NCBI RefSeq assembly: GCF_003351145.1
Contig: NZ_QQSV01000002.1
Location: 124,001 to 188,000 of the forward strand
From: Meiothermus sp. QL-1
GTDB lineage: Bacteria > Deinococcota > Deinococci > Deinococcales > Thermaceae
Reading direction: 5' to 3'
Length of the DNA stretch: 64,000 nt
Of this stretch, positions 1-6,698 are shown piece after piece. The first letter of the stretch is position 1. Every line of letters begins with the position of its first letter. The notes under the pieces were generated by a model, which worked only from the letters and a program-made list of their open reading frames with translations, had not been told where the DNA came from and did not search any database. The position numbers and the translations under genes are program-made.

Positions 1-622
1 CCAGCTCCAGGATGGCGTTGACCCCTTTTTCCGGCTCCACCCCCTGGTGGGCGGGCCGCCCACGGGCGGTGATTCGGTAGAGGCCTACCCCTTTGCGGGC
101 CACCTTGAGGTCGCCGTTGGGCATGGGGGCTTCCAGCACCAGCACCGCTTCGCTCTGCCGCGCTTCCGCCTCGATGAAGGGACGGGAGGCCTGGGAGCCT
201 ATTTCTTCGTCGGGGGTGAAAAGGAGGGTCAGCTCGGGCCAGGCCAGCCCCAGCCGACGAAGGGTGTGCAGGGCCCACAAAAGCTGCACGATGTTCCCCT
301 TCATGTCGTAGACCCCGGGGCCGTAAGCCCGCTCGCCCTCTACCCGCCAAACCCTGGGGAAGCTTCCCACCGGGTGGACGGTGTCGTAGTGGCAGAGCAC
401 CAGCACCCTCCGGCCCCTTCCCGCTACCCTGGCCTTGAGCAGGGGACCGTTGGAGGTCTCGGTGCGCTCCACCGGGCCCAGGGCGCTGAAGCGGGTCTCA
501 ATCCAGTCGGCCACCGCCGCCAGCCCCGGCAGGTGGCGGGAGGGGGATTCCAGCGAGATGAGGGCCTCCATGTCGCGCAGTAGGGCGGGCAGCCCGGTTT
601 GCAGATATGCCAGCGGTCTCAC
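1..622 (-). CDS. M20 family metallopeptidase (carboxypeptidase G2-like), C-terminus cut by window edge
   Basis: About 207 N-terminal residues of a zinc-dependent M20 peptidase/deacylase are visible; the gene runs off the left edge. The zinc-site motifs are all present in order: HYDTVHP, then VYDMKGN with the bridging Asp, then DEEIGS with the catalytic Glu pair. These fit glutamate carboxypeptidase or acyl-amino-acid hydrolases, but the substrate cannot be told. The start is GTG at 622: an in-frame TAG lies four codons upstream and a TAGGAT box ends 6 nt before the GTG, as for a leaderless transcript. It diverges from deoD with 50 bp between starts. Confidence 0.85.
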   Translation of the reverse strand, partial: MRPLAYLQTGLPALLRDMEALISLESPSRHLPGLAAVADWIETRFSALGPVERTETSNGPLLKARVAGRGRRVLVLCHYDTVHPVGSFPRVWRVEGERAYGPGVYDMKGNIVQLLWALHTLRRLGLAWPELTLLFTPDEEIGSQASRPFIEAEARQSEAVLVLEAPMPNGDLKVARKGVGLYRITARGRPAHQGVEPEKGVNAILEL

Positions 623-628
623 CCGTCC

Positions 629-634
629 ATCCTA
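629..634 (-). promoter_or_regulatory. -10 box of leaderless promoter for the M20 peptidase
   Basis: TAGGAT on the minus strand, 6 nt before the GTG start at 622. There is no Shine-Dalgarno sequence between. Confidence 0.6.
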
Positions 635-659
635 ATCCTTTGGGAGGGTCTGGGGCTGG

Positions 660-665
660 TAGTAT
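660..665 (+). promoter_or_regulatory. -10 box of leaderless promoter for deoD
   Basis: TAGTAT ends 7 nt before the ATG at 673, with no ribosome-binding site in between. It is back to back with the peptidase promoter. Confidence 0.6.
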
Positions 666-672
666 GGGGCCC

Positions 673-1380
673 ATGACACCGCACCTCGCCGCCCCAAAAG
701 GCGCCATCGCCGAGACGGTGCTGCTCCCCGGCGATCCCTTGCGGGCCCAGCACATCGCCGAGAAGTTCCTGAAAGACCCGGTGCTTTACAACCAGGTGCG
801 GGGCATGCTGGGCTACACCGGCACCTACAAGGGCCGGCGCATCAGCGTGCAGGGTACGGGGATGGGCATCCCCTCAGCCAACATCTACATCCACGAGCTC
901 ATCGAGTTTTACGGCTGCAAGACCTTGGTGCGGGTGGGCACCGCTGGGGCCATCCAGCCCCATCTGCGCCTGCGCGACCTGGTAATAGCCCAGGCCGCCT
1001 GCACCGACTCCTCCCTCATCCCCCTGCGCTTTAGGGGGCAGACCTACGCCCCTATCGCCGACTTCGAGCTGCTCTACAAGGCCTACGTGCAGGCCAAGGC
1101 CCGGGGATTTCCTGCCCATGTGGGCAATGTGCTCTCCACCGATACCTTTTACCCTGAAGAGAAGGAGGTCTATCGCCCCTGGGCCCAGTATGGGGTGCTG
1201 GCGGTGGAGATGGAGGCGGCCGGGCTCTACACCCTGGCAGCCCGTTTTGGCGTGCGGGCGCTTTGCATCCTCACGATTAGCGACCACCTCCTCACCGGAG
1301 AGCGCTCCACCCCCCTAGAGCGCCAGGAGACCTTCGACCAGATGGTCGAGCTGGCCCTGGAGTCGGTGGTCGCCTCCTAA
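673..1380 (+). CDS. deoD: Purine-nucleoside phosphorylase, DeoD type
   Basis: 235 residues, close to the 239 of E. coli DeoD, and recognisable along its whole length. It cleaves purine (deoxy)ribonucleosides with phosphate in cytoplasmic salvage. Visible family motifs are [10 protein letters not shown] (phosphate site) near residue 19, [25 protein letters not shown], and VEMEAAG followed by TISDH (ribose and base contacts; Asp is the general acid). An earlier in-frame ATG exists at 607, but the family begins at MTPHL and the TAGTAT box supports the ATG at 673. The stop overlaps that of folE2 by 4 nt, tail to tail. Confidence 0.95.
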   Translation: MTPHLAAPKGAIAETVLLPGDPLRAQHIAEKFLKDPVLYNQVRGMLGYTGTYKGRRISVQGTGMGIPSANIYIHELIEFYGCKTLVRVGTAGAIQPHLRLRDLVIAQAACTDSSLIPLRFRGQTYAPIADFELLYKAYVQAKARGFPAHVGNVLSTDTFYPEEKEVYRPWAQYGVLAVEMEAAGLYTLAARFGVRALCILTISDHLLTGERSTPLERQETFDQMVELALESVVAS

Positions 1381-2408
1381 CGCACCAGGCTGGCGAACTC
1401 GCTGAACTCGGGCCGGAAGCCCCCCGGGATTCCCTTGGCGATTACCGCCACCGCGTCGTGGGCGTGCAGGCTTTCCAGGTGAGCGCAGGCCACCAGGAAG
1501 TCGTGGATGCGTGGGTCGGCCGCCAGCGTTTGGTAGAGCAAGCGCACCGCGTCCTCCACAAACTTCACGTAAGCCCCGTTGAGCTCGGCAAAGGCCTGCT
1601 CATCCTCGCGTTTGACCACCACCTGGACCTCGGTCTTGAGGGCCTGGCGGGCATGCTGCACCAGGTGCTCCAGGTGGAGCCCGGCCTCTGCCGCGACCTC
1701 CACCCTGATGCGGGCCACCGAGCGCTGGCTGTGGGGGATGGCGTAGGCCCCCCGCACGTCGCGGGCGTGCTCGGCCAGCTCGGCCGAGCAAGGACAGGCC
1801 GAGGAGTAGACGAAGTCGAGCTCGATGTAGCGACGCACGGGCCCATCCCCCTCTACTGCGGCCTCGTAGCTGGCGCTGTAGTACTGGTACCCCTCCAACC
1901 CCGAGCGCAGCGAGGGCAGGCGCATGGGGTAGTTGAAGGCCACCTTGACCCGTGCTGTGAGGCTTCCCAGCTCCCGCTGGTAGTCGCGCACCACCTGGGC
2001 CAGGGTTTCCAGCCCAAAGGCCTCGTCCTTGCGGGCGTAGAAGGTGCGGAGAATGCGGCTCATGTTGATGCCCTTGAGGTCAGCCTCGAGCGAGACCGTG
2101 CCGGTGATGCGGGCCTCCAGGGTCAGTGCCTCTCCCTCTAAGGTCAGGAACTTCAGAGGCATGCGGAAGCCGGCGATGCCCACCTGGGGAATGGGCACGT
2201 TGGCCCCCTCCACCGCATCCACGGTCTCGGTCATGTCGGGCAGGCTGGCCCGGTAGGCCGCGTCGGGCCGGAAGTGGGCGTCGTAGCGCCGCACGATGGT
2301 GGGCTCTGCCCCCTCGGTGTTGCGGAAGAGGTAGGCTTTTCGGGTAGGGGTTTTGCTGGGTTTTAGAGGGAGGGGCTCGAGGATTTCATTTTCCCGAAGC
2401 AACGGCAT
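1377..2408 (-). CDS. folE2: GTP cyclohydrolase FolE2 (type IB)
   Basis: The product converts GTP to dihydroneopterin triphosphate, the first step of folate/pterin synthesis, using the zinc-independent metal site of the FolE2 (COG1469) family. The metal Cys lies in [13 protein letters not shown]; the C-terminal half carries the T-fold with [13 protein letters not shown]. The frame stays open to 2531, but family homology begins near [11 protein letters not shown], so I place the start at ATG 2408. An AAGGAG abuts that ATG, so TTG 2402 with 6-nt spacing is an alternative. It follows an SDR gene in the same direction after 160 bp that hold strong inverted repeats. Confidence 0.9.
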   Translation of the reverse strand: MPLLRENEILEPLPLKPSKTPTRKAYLFRNTEGAEPTIVRRYDAHFRPDAAYRASLPDMTETVDAVEGANVPIPQVGIAGFRMPLKFLTLEGEALTLEARITGTVSLEADLKGINMSRILRTFYARKDEAFGLETLAQVVRDYQRELGSLTARVKVAFNYPMRLPSLRSGLEGYQYYSASYEAAVEGDGPVRRYIELDFVYSSACPCSAELAEHARDVRGAYAIPHSQRSVARIRVEVAAEAGLHLEHLVQHARQALKTEVQVVVKREDEQAFAELNGAYVKFVEDAVRLLYQTLAADPRIHDFLVACAHLESLHAHDAVAVIAKGIPGGFRPEFSEFASLVR

Positions 2409-2499
2409 CTCCTTTTTTCCGCCAGCAACCTCGAGGAGTCCGGCGGCTAGAATTCCGAAGGGAGCGCGACCGTGGCCCCCGGCCATCTCCCTTCCGCCT

Positions 2500-2562
2500 G
2501 GTGCGGGGGCCGCACCCGTCCAGCATGCCACCCTGTACGCAGACTAAACGTAAGCTGGACGG
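2500..2562 (-). other. Structured leader (two inverted repeats) upstream of folE2
   Basis: Read in the folE2 direction, CCGTCCAGC (2562-2554) pairs perfectly with GCTGGACGG (2524-2516) around a 29-nt loop. Directly after comes GGTGCGG-CCC-CCGCACC (2516-2500), a perfect 7-bp GC hairpin. No U-run follows either stem, so a simple terminator for the SDR gene is less likely than a leader RNA element or processing site. It does not match a riboswitch class I recognise. Confidence 0.45.
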
Positions 2563-2568
2563 CTGTCT

Positions 2569-3282
2569 TCACAGGTTCCATCCCCCAGCGACCTCCAGGA
2601 CCTGGCCGGTGATATAGCCGTTTTCCTCCTTTATGAAGAAAAGCACCGCCCGGGCCACCTCAGCCAGGCCGGCCAGACGGCCCATGGGAATCTCTTCGAT
2701 GGGCTTGGAGAGGGAGTTTTCGGCCACCCCAGGCGCCACCACGTTGACGGTGACCCCTTTGGAGGCCAGCCGTGCGGCCAGCGCCTTGCTGTAGAGCGCC
2801 AGGCCAGCCTTGGCAATCACGTAGGGGGTGGTGTGGGGCCAGGCCCGAAGCTGCAAGGCGCCAGCGAAGCCCAGGTTCACCACCCGCCCGTACCCGGTGG
2901 CGCAGAGGTAGGGCAGGGCCGCTTGGGTGAGGTAGAAGGGGGCGTTCAGGTTGGAGTCGAGAATCCAGTCCCACTCTGCGGGCGAGACCGCCTCCAGGGG
3001 TTTCTTGAGGTAGTCGCCCACGTTGTTGACCAGGACCTGTATTCCCCCCAGCTCCGATGCAACCGCGTGCACCAAGCGGCGGGCCTCCTCCGGCCGGGTT
3101 ACATCGCCCTGGACTTTGATAGCCCGCACCCCAAGCCGCTCGGCCTCTCGCCGGGTGGCCTCGGCCTCCTCCGCGCTCTTGCGGTAGTGCACCGCTACGT
3201 CGAAGCCCTGCTCCGCCAGCGCGAGCAGGATGGCCCGGCCAATGCCCCGGGCCGAGCCGGTGACCAGGGCTGCCCGCCTCAC
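2569..3282 (-). CDS. Short-chain dehydrogenase/reductase, FabG- or pteridine-reductase-like
   Basis: 237 residues with a complete Rossmann fold: TGSARGIG cofactor loop at about residue 9, NNVG, the structural Asn in LDSNLNAP, and active-site Tyr-x3-Lys in YVIAKAG. The position 13 residues before the Tyr, normally Ser, is Gly here, which is unusual. The GTG start at 3282 has AAGGAGG 4 nt ahead and overlaps the Nudix stop, so translation is coupled. Lying between Nudix and folE2, it could reduce a pterin (FolM/PTR1 role), but a FabG-like role cannot be excluded. Confidence 0.8.
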   Translation of the reverse strand: MRRAALVTGSARGIGRAILLALAEQGFDVAVHYRKSAEEAEATRREAERLGVRAIKVQGDVTRPEEARRLVHAVASELGGIQVLVNNVGDYLKKPLEAVSPAEWDWILDSNLNAPFYLTQAALPYLCATGYGRVVNLGFAGALQLRAWPHTTPYVIAKAGLALYSKALAARLASKGVTVNVVAPGVAENSLSKPIEEIPMGRLAGLAEVARAVLFFIKEENGYITGQVLEVAGGWNL

Positions 3283-3692
3283 CTCGCCTCCTTCAGGTAG
3301 GCCTGGAGGAGGAGCTGGGTGATGCGGTTTAGGGGGTAGTCCAGCGCTGCCTCTGCCTCTACCCAGGCCCATTCGGCGATCTCCGGGTTGGGCACCACGG
3401 CCTCGCTTTGCGCTTCGGCGAAGTAGTTGATGAAGAGGAAGTGCTCTGGCCGATGGAATTCTGGGTCGAACACCCCCTCTTGCAGGAGGGCGAAGCGCAG
3501 GTGGGTAAGGGGGAGCCCCACCTCTTCCAAAAACTCCCGTCTAAGCGCCTCCTCCAGGGGCTCGCCCCAGTGCACCTTGCCCCCCGGCACCCCCCAAAGC
3601 CCCCGCCACTTGGGGGTTCTTACTATGAGCACCCGCCCTGAGGGGCCCCGTACCAGCGCGCCTACAGTGGGAATGGGATACTTTGCCTCCAT
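3279..3692 (-). CDS. Nudix hydrolase
   Basis: 137-residue single-domain Nudix pyrophosphatase. The signature G-x5-E-x7-REUxEExGU is intact: GKVHWGE, then REFLEEVGL, at about residues 38-60. Such enzymes cleave nucleoside-diphosphate-X compounds with Mg2+. It ends 4 nt inside the SDR gene and begins 15 bp after the IrrE-like gene, so it belongs to the ddrO-led operon. Given the SDR and folE2 downstream, a dihydroneopterin-triphosphate pyrophosphatase role or a nucleotide-sanitising role in the damage response are both plausible inferences. Confidence 0.88.
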   Translation of the reverse strand: MEAKYPIPTVGALVRGPSGRVLIVRTPKWRGLWGVPGGKVHWGEPLEEALRREFLEEVGLPLTHLRFALLQEGVFDPEFHRPEHFLFINYFAEAQSEAVVPNPEIAEWAWVEAEAALDYPLNRITQLLLQAYLKEAR

Positions 3693-3707
3693 GCACCTCA
3701 GGCTACG

Positions 3708-4436
3708 TCAGTCCTTCTGGCAAAAAGGTGCCGTGTAGACCGCATAGACCCTCCCCCCCTTGGGATAGGCCTCCACCCGGTAGGGCTGGGGGTGATTGGG
3801 CAGGTGCGCGGTGGCGCGCTGGGGCAGCCCGGTCTCCAGCGCCACCACCAGGGGGTCGTCGCGCCGGAAGCCAGCCCCCCGCGGAAGGCGCTGGGGAATG
3901 AGGGGGTGCTGGGCGCTGAAGTAGACCCTCAGGGGTTGCCCCCCCGCCACCAGCGCGATGATGGGCTGGGGGGCGTGCTCGGCCAGGGCGATGACCACCA
4001 CCTCTTCCGAGACCTGGTGTTGCTCGGCGAGCTGGGGGATGAGCCTAGGGTGCGGGCCCTGGTGGGCCAGGGCCATCCTCACCACCTCCGCTGGCAGCAG
4101 CATCTCCGCCGCGCCCAGGTTGCACAAAGCCTCCAGGGCACGCTCCAGCCCCTGGCCTGCGTGCGCTTCGTGCAGCGCGGAGAGCAGCTCCTCGTCTTGC
4201 TGAATCAGAAGGTGCATGACCTCGTGGGCTAGGGTGAAGCGCTGGCGCCGGGCCGGGCTTTGGGGGTCTATCAGCACCAGGTTTTTTTCTGCCAGCACCA
4301 GGCCAAAGCGCCCCTCCGAGAGGGAGCTGTAGACGAGCCGAAGCCCCACCCCTTCAGCCAGCCGCTGCGGGGTCAGGGGAGCCTGGGCCCTGCGGTAGGC
4401 CCGGGCCAGCTCGAGCACCCGTTGGCGCAGCTCCAA
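3708..4436 (-). CDS. irrE: ImmA/IrrE-family metalloprotease (IrrE/PprI-like)
   Basis: 242 residues. The zinc motif HEVMH is at residues 71-75 inside FTLAHEVMHLL, and the third ligand is E111 in AAEMLLP, the standard ImmA/IrrE arrangement. The remaining about 120 residues resemble the helical plus C-terminal sensor-like part of Deinococcus IrrE rather than a phage ImmA. In Deinococcus, IrrE cleaves the DdrO repressor after radiation or desiccation. Here it lies in one operon with a clear DdrO (one gene between), 8 bp after the GyrI-like gene. Orthology to IrrE is inferred from motif plus context. Confidence 0.85.
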   Translation of the reverse strand: MELRQRVLELARAYRRAQAPLTPQRLAEGVGLRLVYSSLSEGRFGLVLAEKNLVLIDPQSPARRQRFTLAHEVMHLLIQQDEELLSALHEAHAGQGLERALEALCNLGAAEMLLPAEVVRMALAHQGPHPRLIPQLAEQHQVSEEVVVIALAEHAPQPIIALVAGGQPLRVYFSAQHPLIPQRLPRGAGFRRDDPLVVALETGLPQRATAHLPNHPQPYRVEAYPKGGRVYAVYTAPFCQKD

Positions 4437-4444
4437 GCCTCCTC

Positions 4445-4882
4445 CTAGCGAACCGCCACGAAGATCGAGGCCCGCTGGCTGTTCTCGTGGACCTCGAAGT
4501 CGAAGGTGTAGGCCCGGGCTGGCGCACGGGGCTGGGCGAAGTAGGCTCGGATTTCTTCCCAGGCTCGCCAGGCCGAGTGGGGCTGGGGCCCCTCGGCGGT
4601 AAACATCAAGTAGTGCCCGGAGGGAATGTTGAGCAGCGATAGCCCCTCCGGGGCGTCCTCGGGCCCCCGCACCTGGTAGCCCACGAGCACTGCGCAGCTC
4701 CCCTCAGGGCCGTAGCTGTGGTAGACCACGAAGGGCTTACCCCGGGCCATCCGCTTGGGCAAGAGCTGTTCTAAGGCCCCGCTTTCGATGTGCACCCAAA
4801 GCTCCTGCCGGGCCTGCTGGCCCTGGGCCTCGTAGCCCGCTACCATGAAGCCGGACTCGCGGGTAGGGATTGGGCGCTCCAC
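4445..4882 (-). CDS. GyrI-like / AraC effector-binding-domain protein
   Basis: 145 residues forming one stand-alone effector-binding (GyrI-like, SOUL-fold-type) domain: a beta-rich opening with MVAGYEAQG, a central YHSYGPEGSCAVLVGYQV segment, then IPSGHYLMFTAEG and a C-terminal FDFEVHEN close. Such domains bind small ligands or cap partner proteins; there is no DNA-binding domain. It sits between ddrO and the irrE-like gene, 3 bp after the former, so it is co-expressed with both. A sensory or modulatory role in DdrO cleavage is a hypothesis only. Confidence 0.75.
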   Translation of the reverse strand: MERPIPTRESGFMVAGYEAQGQQARQELWVHIESGALEQLLPKRMARGKPFVVYHSYGPEGSCAVLVGYQVRGPEDAPEGLSLLNIPSGHYLMFTAEGPQPHSAWRAWEEIRAYFAQPRAPARAYTFDFEVHENSQRASIFVAVR

Positions 4883-4885
4883 CCC

Positions 4886-5278
4886 TCAGCCCTCGAGCAC
4901 CCGCTTGAGGTGCAGGTATATCTCGTACCAGTCGCGCTTGGACTCCGGGCGCTTGCCCCTTAGCTCGATGCGCGCAAGGGTTCGCTGCCACTCCGGGGTA
5001 ATCTCGGGGCCAAGCAGGGGGTCGGCCACCAGCTCGGCCAGGCCCTTGGGCAGGGCGGCCTCGGTGCGCTCGCCGTAAAAGTCAACCGGGGCCAGGAGGT
5101 CGTTCACGGTGAGGTTGTAGGCGGCGGCCAGGGTCTGCAGGGTGTCCAGAGAGGGGTTGGTGCGGCCCCGCTCGAGATCGGACAGGTAGGGCACCGAGAG
5201 GCCGCTGTGCTGGGACAGGTCTTTCAGGCGCCAGCCCCGCTGGGTGCGCAGCTCGCGCAGGCGTTCGGCCAGTGTCAT
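4886..5278 (-). CDS. ddrO: DdrO-like XRE-family repressor
   Basis: 130 residues, nearly collinear with Deinococcus DdrO. The N-terminal HTH (about residues 5-62) contains [17 protein letters not shown]; the C-terminal dimerisation part contains [14 protein letters not shown] and ends with [11 protein letters not shown]. The IrrE cleavage bond of Deinococcus DdrO (Leu106-Arg107, in RIELRGKRP) is conserved at the same residue numbers. The start is ATG 5278; the longer reading frame to 5437 runs through the promoter. It heads an operon that also encodes the candidate protease, and its promoter carries a 17-bp operator-like element. Confidence 0.93.
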   Translation of the reverse strand: MTLAERLRELRTQRGWRLKDLSQHSGLSVPYLSDLERGRTNPSLDTLQTLAAAYNLTVNDLLAPVDFYGERTEAALPKGLAELVADPLLGPEITPEWQRTLARIELRGKRPESKRDWYEIYLHLKRVLEG

Positions 5279-5280
5279 GC

Positions 5281-5297
5281 TTCTGACCCTAGCATAA
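5281..5297 (-). promoter_or_regulatory. Putative DdrO operator (RDRM-like) over the ddrO -10
   Basis: Minus strand TTATGCTAGGGTCAGAA, matching the other element at TTATGCTAnnnTCAnAA. The core overlaps the ddrO -10 box, as expected for autorepression. Its second half-site (CAGAA) is imperfect against CATAA. Confidence 0.6.
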
Positions 5298-5314
5298 GGC
5301 TCCTGTTCGGTCAA
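5286..5314 (-). promoter_or_regulatory. Leaderless ddrO promoter
   Basis: On the minus strand, TTGACC (5314-5309), a 17-bp spacer, then TAGGGT (5291-5286), which ends 7 nt before the ddrO ATG. This is a near-consensus sigma-A promoter with no room for a ribosome-binding site. Confidence 0.75.
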
Positions 5315-5355
5315 GGCGTAATGCGTGGGATGGTGCATAGCCTTATGCAGACTGA

Positions 5356-5372
5356 TTATGCTAAAATCATAA
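5356..5372 (+). promoter_or_regulatory. Putative DdrO operator (RDRM-like) over the promoter of the 92-aa gene
   Basis: TTATGCTAAAATCATAA: half-sites TTATG and CATAA separated by 7 nt, the same 17-bp geometry as the Deinococcus radiation/desiccation response motif TTATG-N7-CATAA. TAAAAT (5362-5367) inside it is a good -10 box for the rightward gene, so repressor binding would block polymerase. Confidence 0.65.
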
Positions 5373-5386
5373 AAAGTGGAGGTGTT

Positions 5387-5665
5387 ATGAGCTCTGCCGA
5401 AAAAGTCTGGAGGAGCATCGGCCGGGGCCGGGCCCACCCCAGCGAGGTGCTGAACACCCTCATCGAGCTGGACAACCGCCAGGGGGCGGTGGGGCTCTAC
5501 GCGCTGGAGCGGGAGCTGGGAAGGGCGCTGCCCCGCCTGCGGCCTTCGGCCCGGCCCCTGGCCCAGGCCTGGCTCGAGGCCGTGGTCCTCTACCGCCAGA
5601 CCTACTACCCCGAGGCTCGATTGGCCCGGCTACTCTGCCGCACGAGCCTGCCCGCTGCAGGCTAG
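5387..5665 (+). CDS. Small protein of unknown function, candidate DdrO-regulated gene
   Basis: 92 residues, mainly predicted helical and rich in Arg and Leu, with no signal peptide, membrane span or motif I recognise. The start is ATG 5387, preceded by GGAGGTG; the longer open frame from 5207 crosses the operator region and is not used. It diverges from ddrO, and its only visible promoter (TAAAAT) lies inside a perfect TTATG-N7-CATAA element. Its 3' end overlaps the convergent nitroreductase gene by 36 bp. It may be a lineage-specific damage-response effector; no biochemical function can be assigned. Confidence 0.7.
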   Translation: MSSAEKVWRSIGRGRAHPSEVLNTLIELDNRQGAVGLYALERELGRALPRLRPSARPLAQAWLEAVVLYRQTYYPEARLARLLCRTSLPAAG

Positions 5666-6586
5666 CAGGAGGGCTCTGGCCAGGGCTTCCCCAGGGGGGC
5701 CTTCCCCCTGGTAAACCTCGGCCCCTCTCTCCACCCGAATATGCCCCGGGCGAAAGGTGAGGTTGTGGAAGCCCTGGGCAAAGGCGGCTTGAATCAGCTC
5801 GCCCAGCGAGCCTGCCGGCAGGCCTCGTTCGGCCAGGAGCTGCGCAAGCTCGCCCGGCAGGTCGGGCTCGAATCCCTGCCGGGCGGTGAGGCGGCGGTAG
5901 GCCGGTTCTCGCTGCTCCATGGTGCCGCCCTGGGTGAAGTAGTGGGCCAGCAGCCGGTACCAGTCGCCGCCGCGGGCAATGGGGGCCATGGCTTCGTAGC
6001 CTTCTTCCAGGGCTTCTGGGGCGTAGTCCTGGTAGCGGTTCTCGTGGACCACCAGGTGCCGGGGTAGGCGCGGCCGGGGTGGGGGGGTCTCGTCCGGTAC
6101 CCCCACGCAGAGGCCCGCCACCGGCACCACCCCGGGGGGCAGGCCGCACAGCCGGGCGATTTCCTCGATGCCGTTCAGCACCCCTCCAACCCAGACGATG
6201 CCGTAGCCCAGGCTCTCGGCCATGGTGGCCAGGGCGCTTCCCGCCAGCACCGCGTCGGTGATGGCGAAGTGGAGCGCAGTGCGGGGCCAGCGGCCAAATC
6301 TCCCCCCTCGGTGCTCCACCAGCCGTCGCAGGCGGTGGGTGTCGGCCAGGATTAGGAAGAACTCGGCGCAGGTCTCAATGTGCGGGTTGTTGCCGGAATG
6401 GGCGGAGACGGCTCGCCTGAGGGCCGGGTCGCTTATCCGCAACAGGCTGTAGAGCTGGGCGGTGGCGTCGGTGGGCGCTCGCTGGGCGGCAAACAGCAGC
6501 TTCTCTAGGTCCCCTTCCCGCAGGGGCTCCGGCTTGAACTTGCGCACGCTGGCCCGGCGCTGGTATAGGGCAAGGAGCTCGTCCAT
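5630..6586 (-). CDS. Nitroreductase-family NAD(P)H:FMN oxidoreductase with C-terminal extension
   Basis: 318 residues. The first about 240 form a NfsA/FRP-type flavin reductase: RRASVRKF at the start (FMN phosphate contacts), AAQRAPTDATAQ, the SHSGNN-like AHSGNNPHIETCAEF segment, and GIVWVGGVLNGI. The last about 80 residues (from roughly GGTMEQREP) are an extension not seen in plain nitroreductases. The start is ATG 6586, 7 nt after TAGGCT; the open frame continues to 6706 but lacks homology. Substrate unknown. Confidence 0.85.
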   Translation of the reverse strand: MDELLALYQRRASVRKFKPEPLREGDLEKLLFAAQRAPTDATAQLYSLLRISDPALRRAVSAHSGNNPHIETCAEFFLILADTHRLRRLVEHRGGRFGRWPRTALHFAITDAVLAGSALATMAESLGYGIVWVGGVLNGIEEIARLCGLPPGVVPVAGLCVGVPDETPPPRPRLPRHLVVHENRYQDYAPEALEEGYEAMAPIARGGDWYRLLAHYFTQGGTMEQREPAYRRLTARQGFEPDLPGELAQLLAERGLPAGSLGELIQAAFAQGFHNLTFRPGHIRVERGAEVYQGEGPPGEALARALLLACSGQARAAE

Positions 6587-6593
6587 GCGGTAG

Positions 6594-6599
6594 AGCCTA
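6594..6599 (-). promoter_or_regulatory. -10 box of leaderless promoter for the nitroreductase
   Basis: TAGGCT on the minus strand, 7 nt before the ATG at 6586. No ribosome-binding site lies between. Confidence 0.55.
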
Positions 6600-6698
6600 C
6601 CCAAGCCTCCCCCTTCTGAGCTTGCTTTTGGACACTTTGTCCGTTGCAACCCGGTTTTCCTCGGCCTACCATAGACCCAACTGCCAAAGGAGGTTGGT

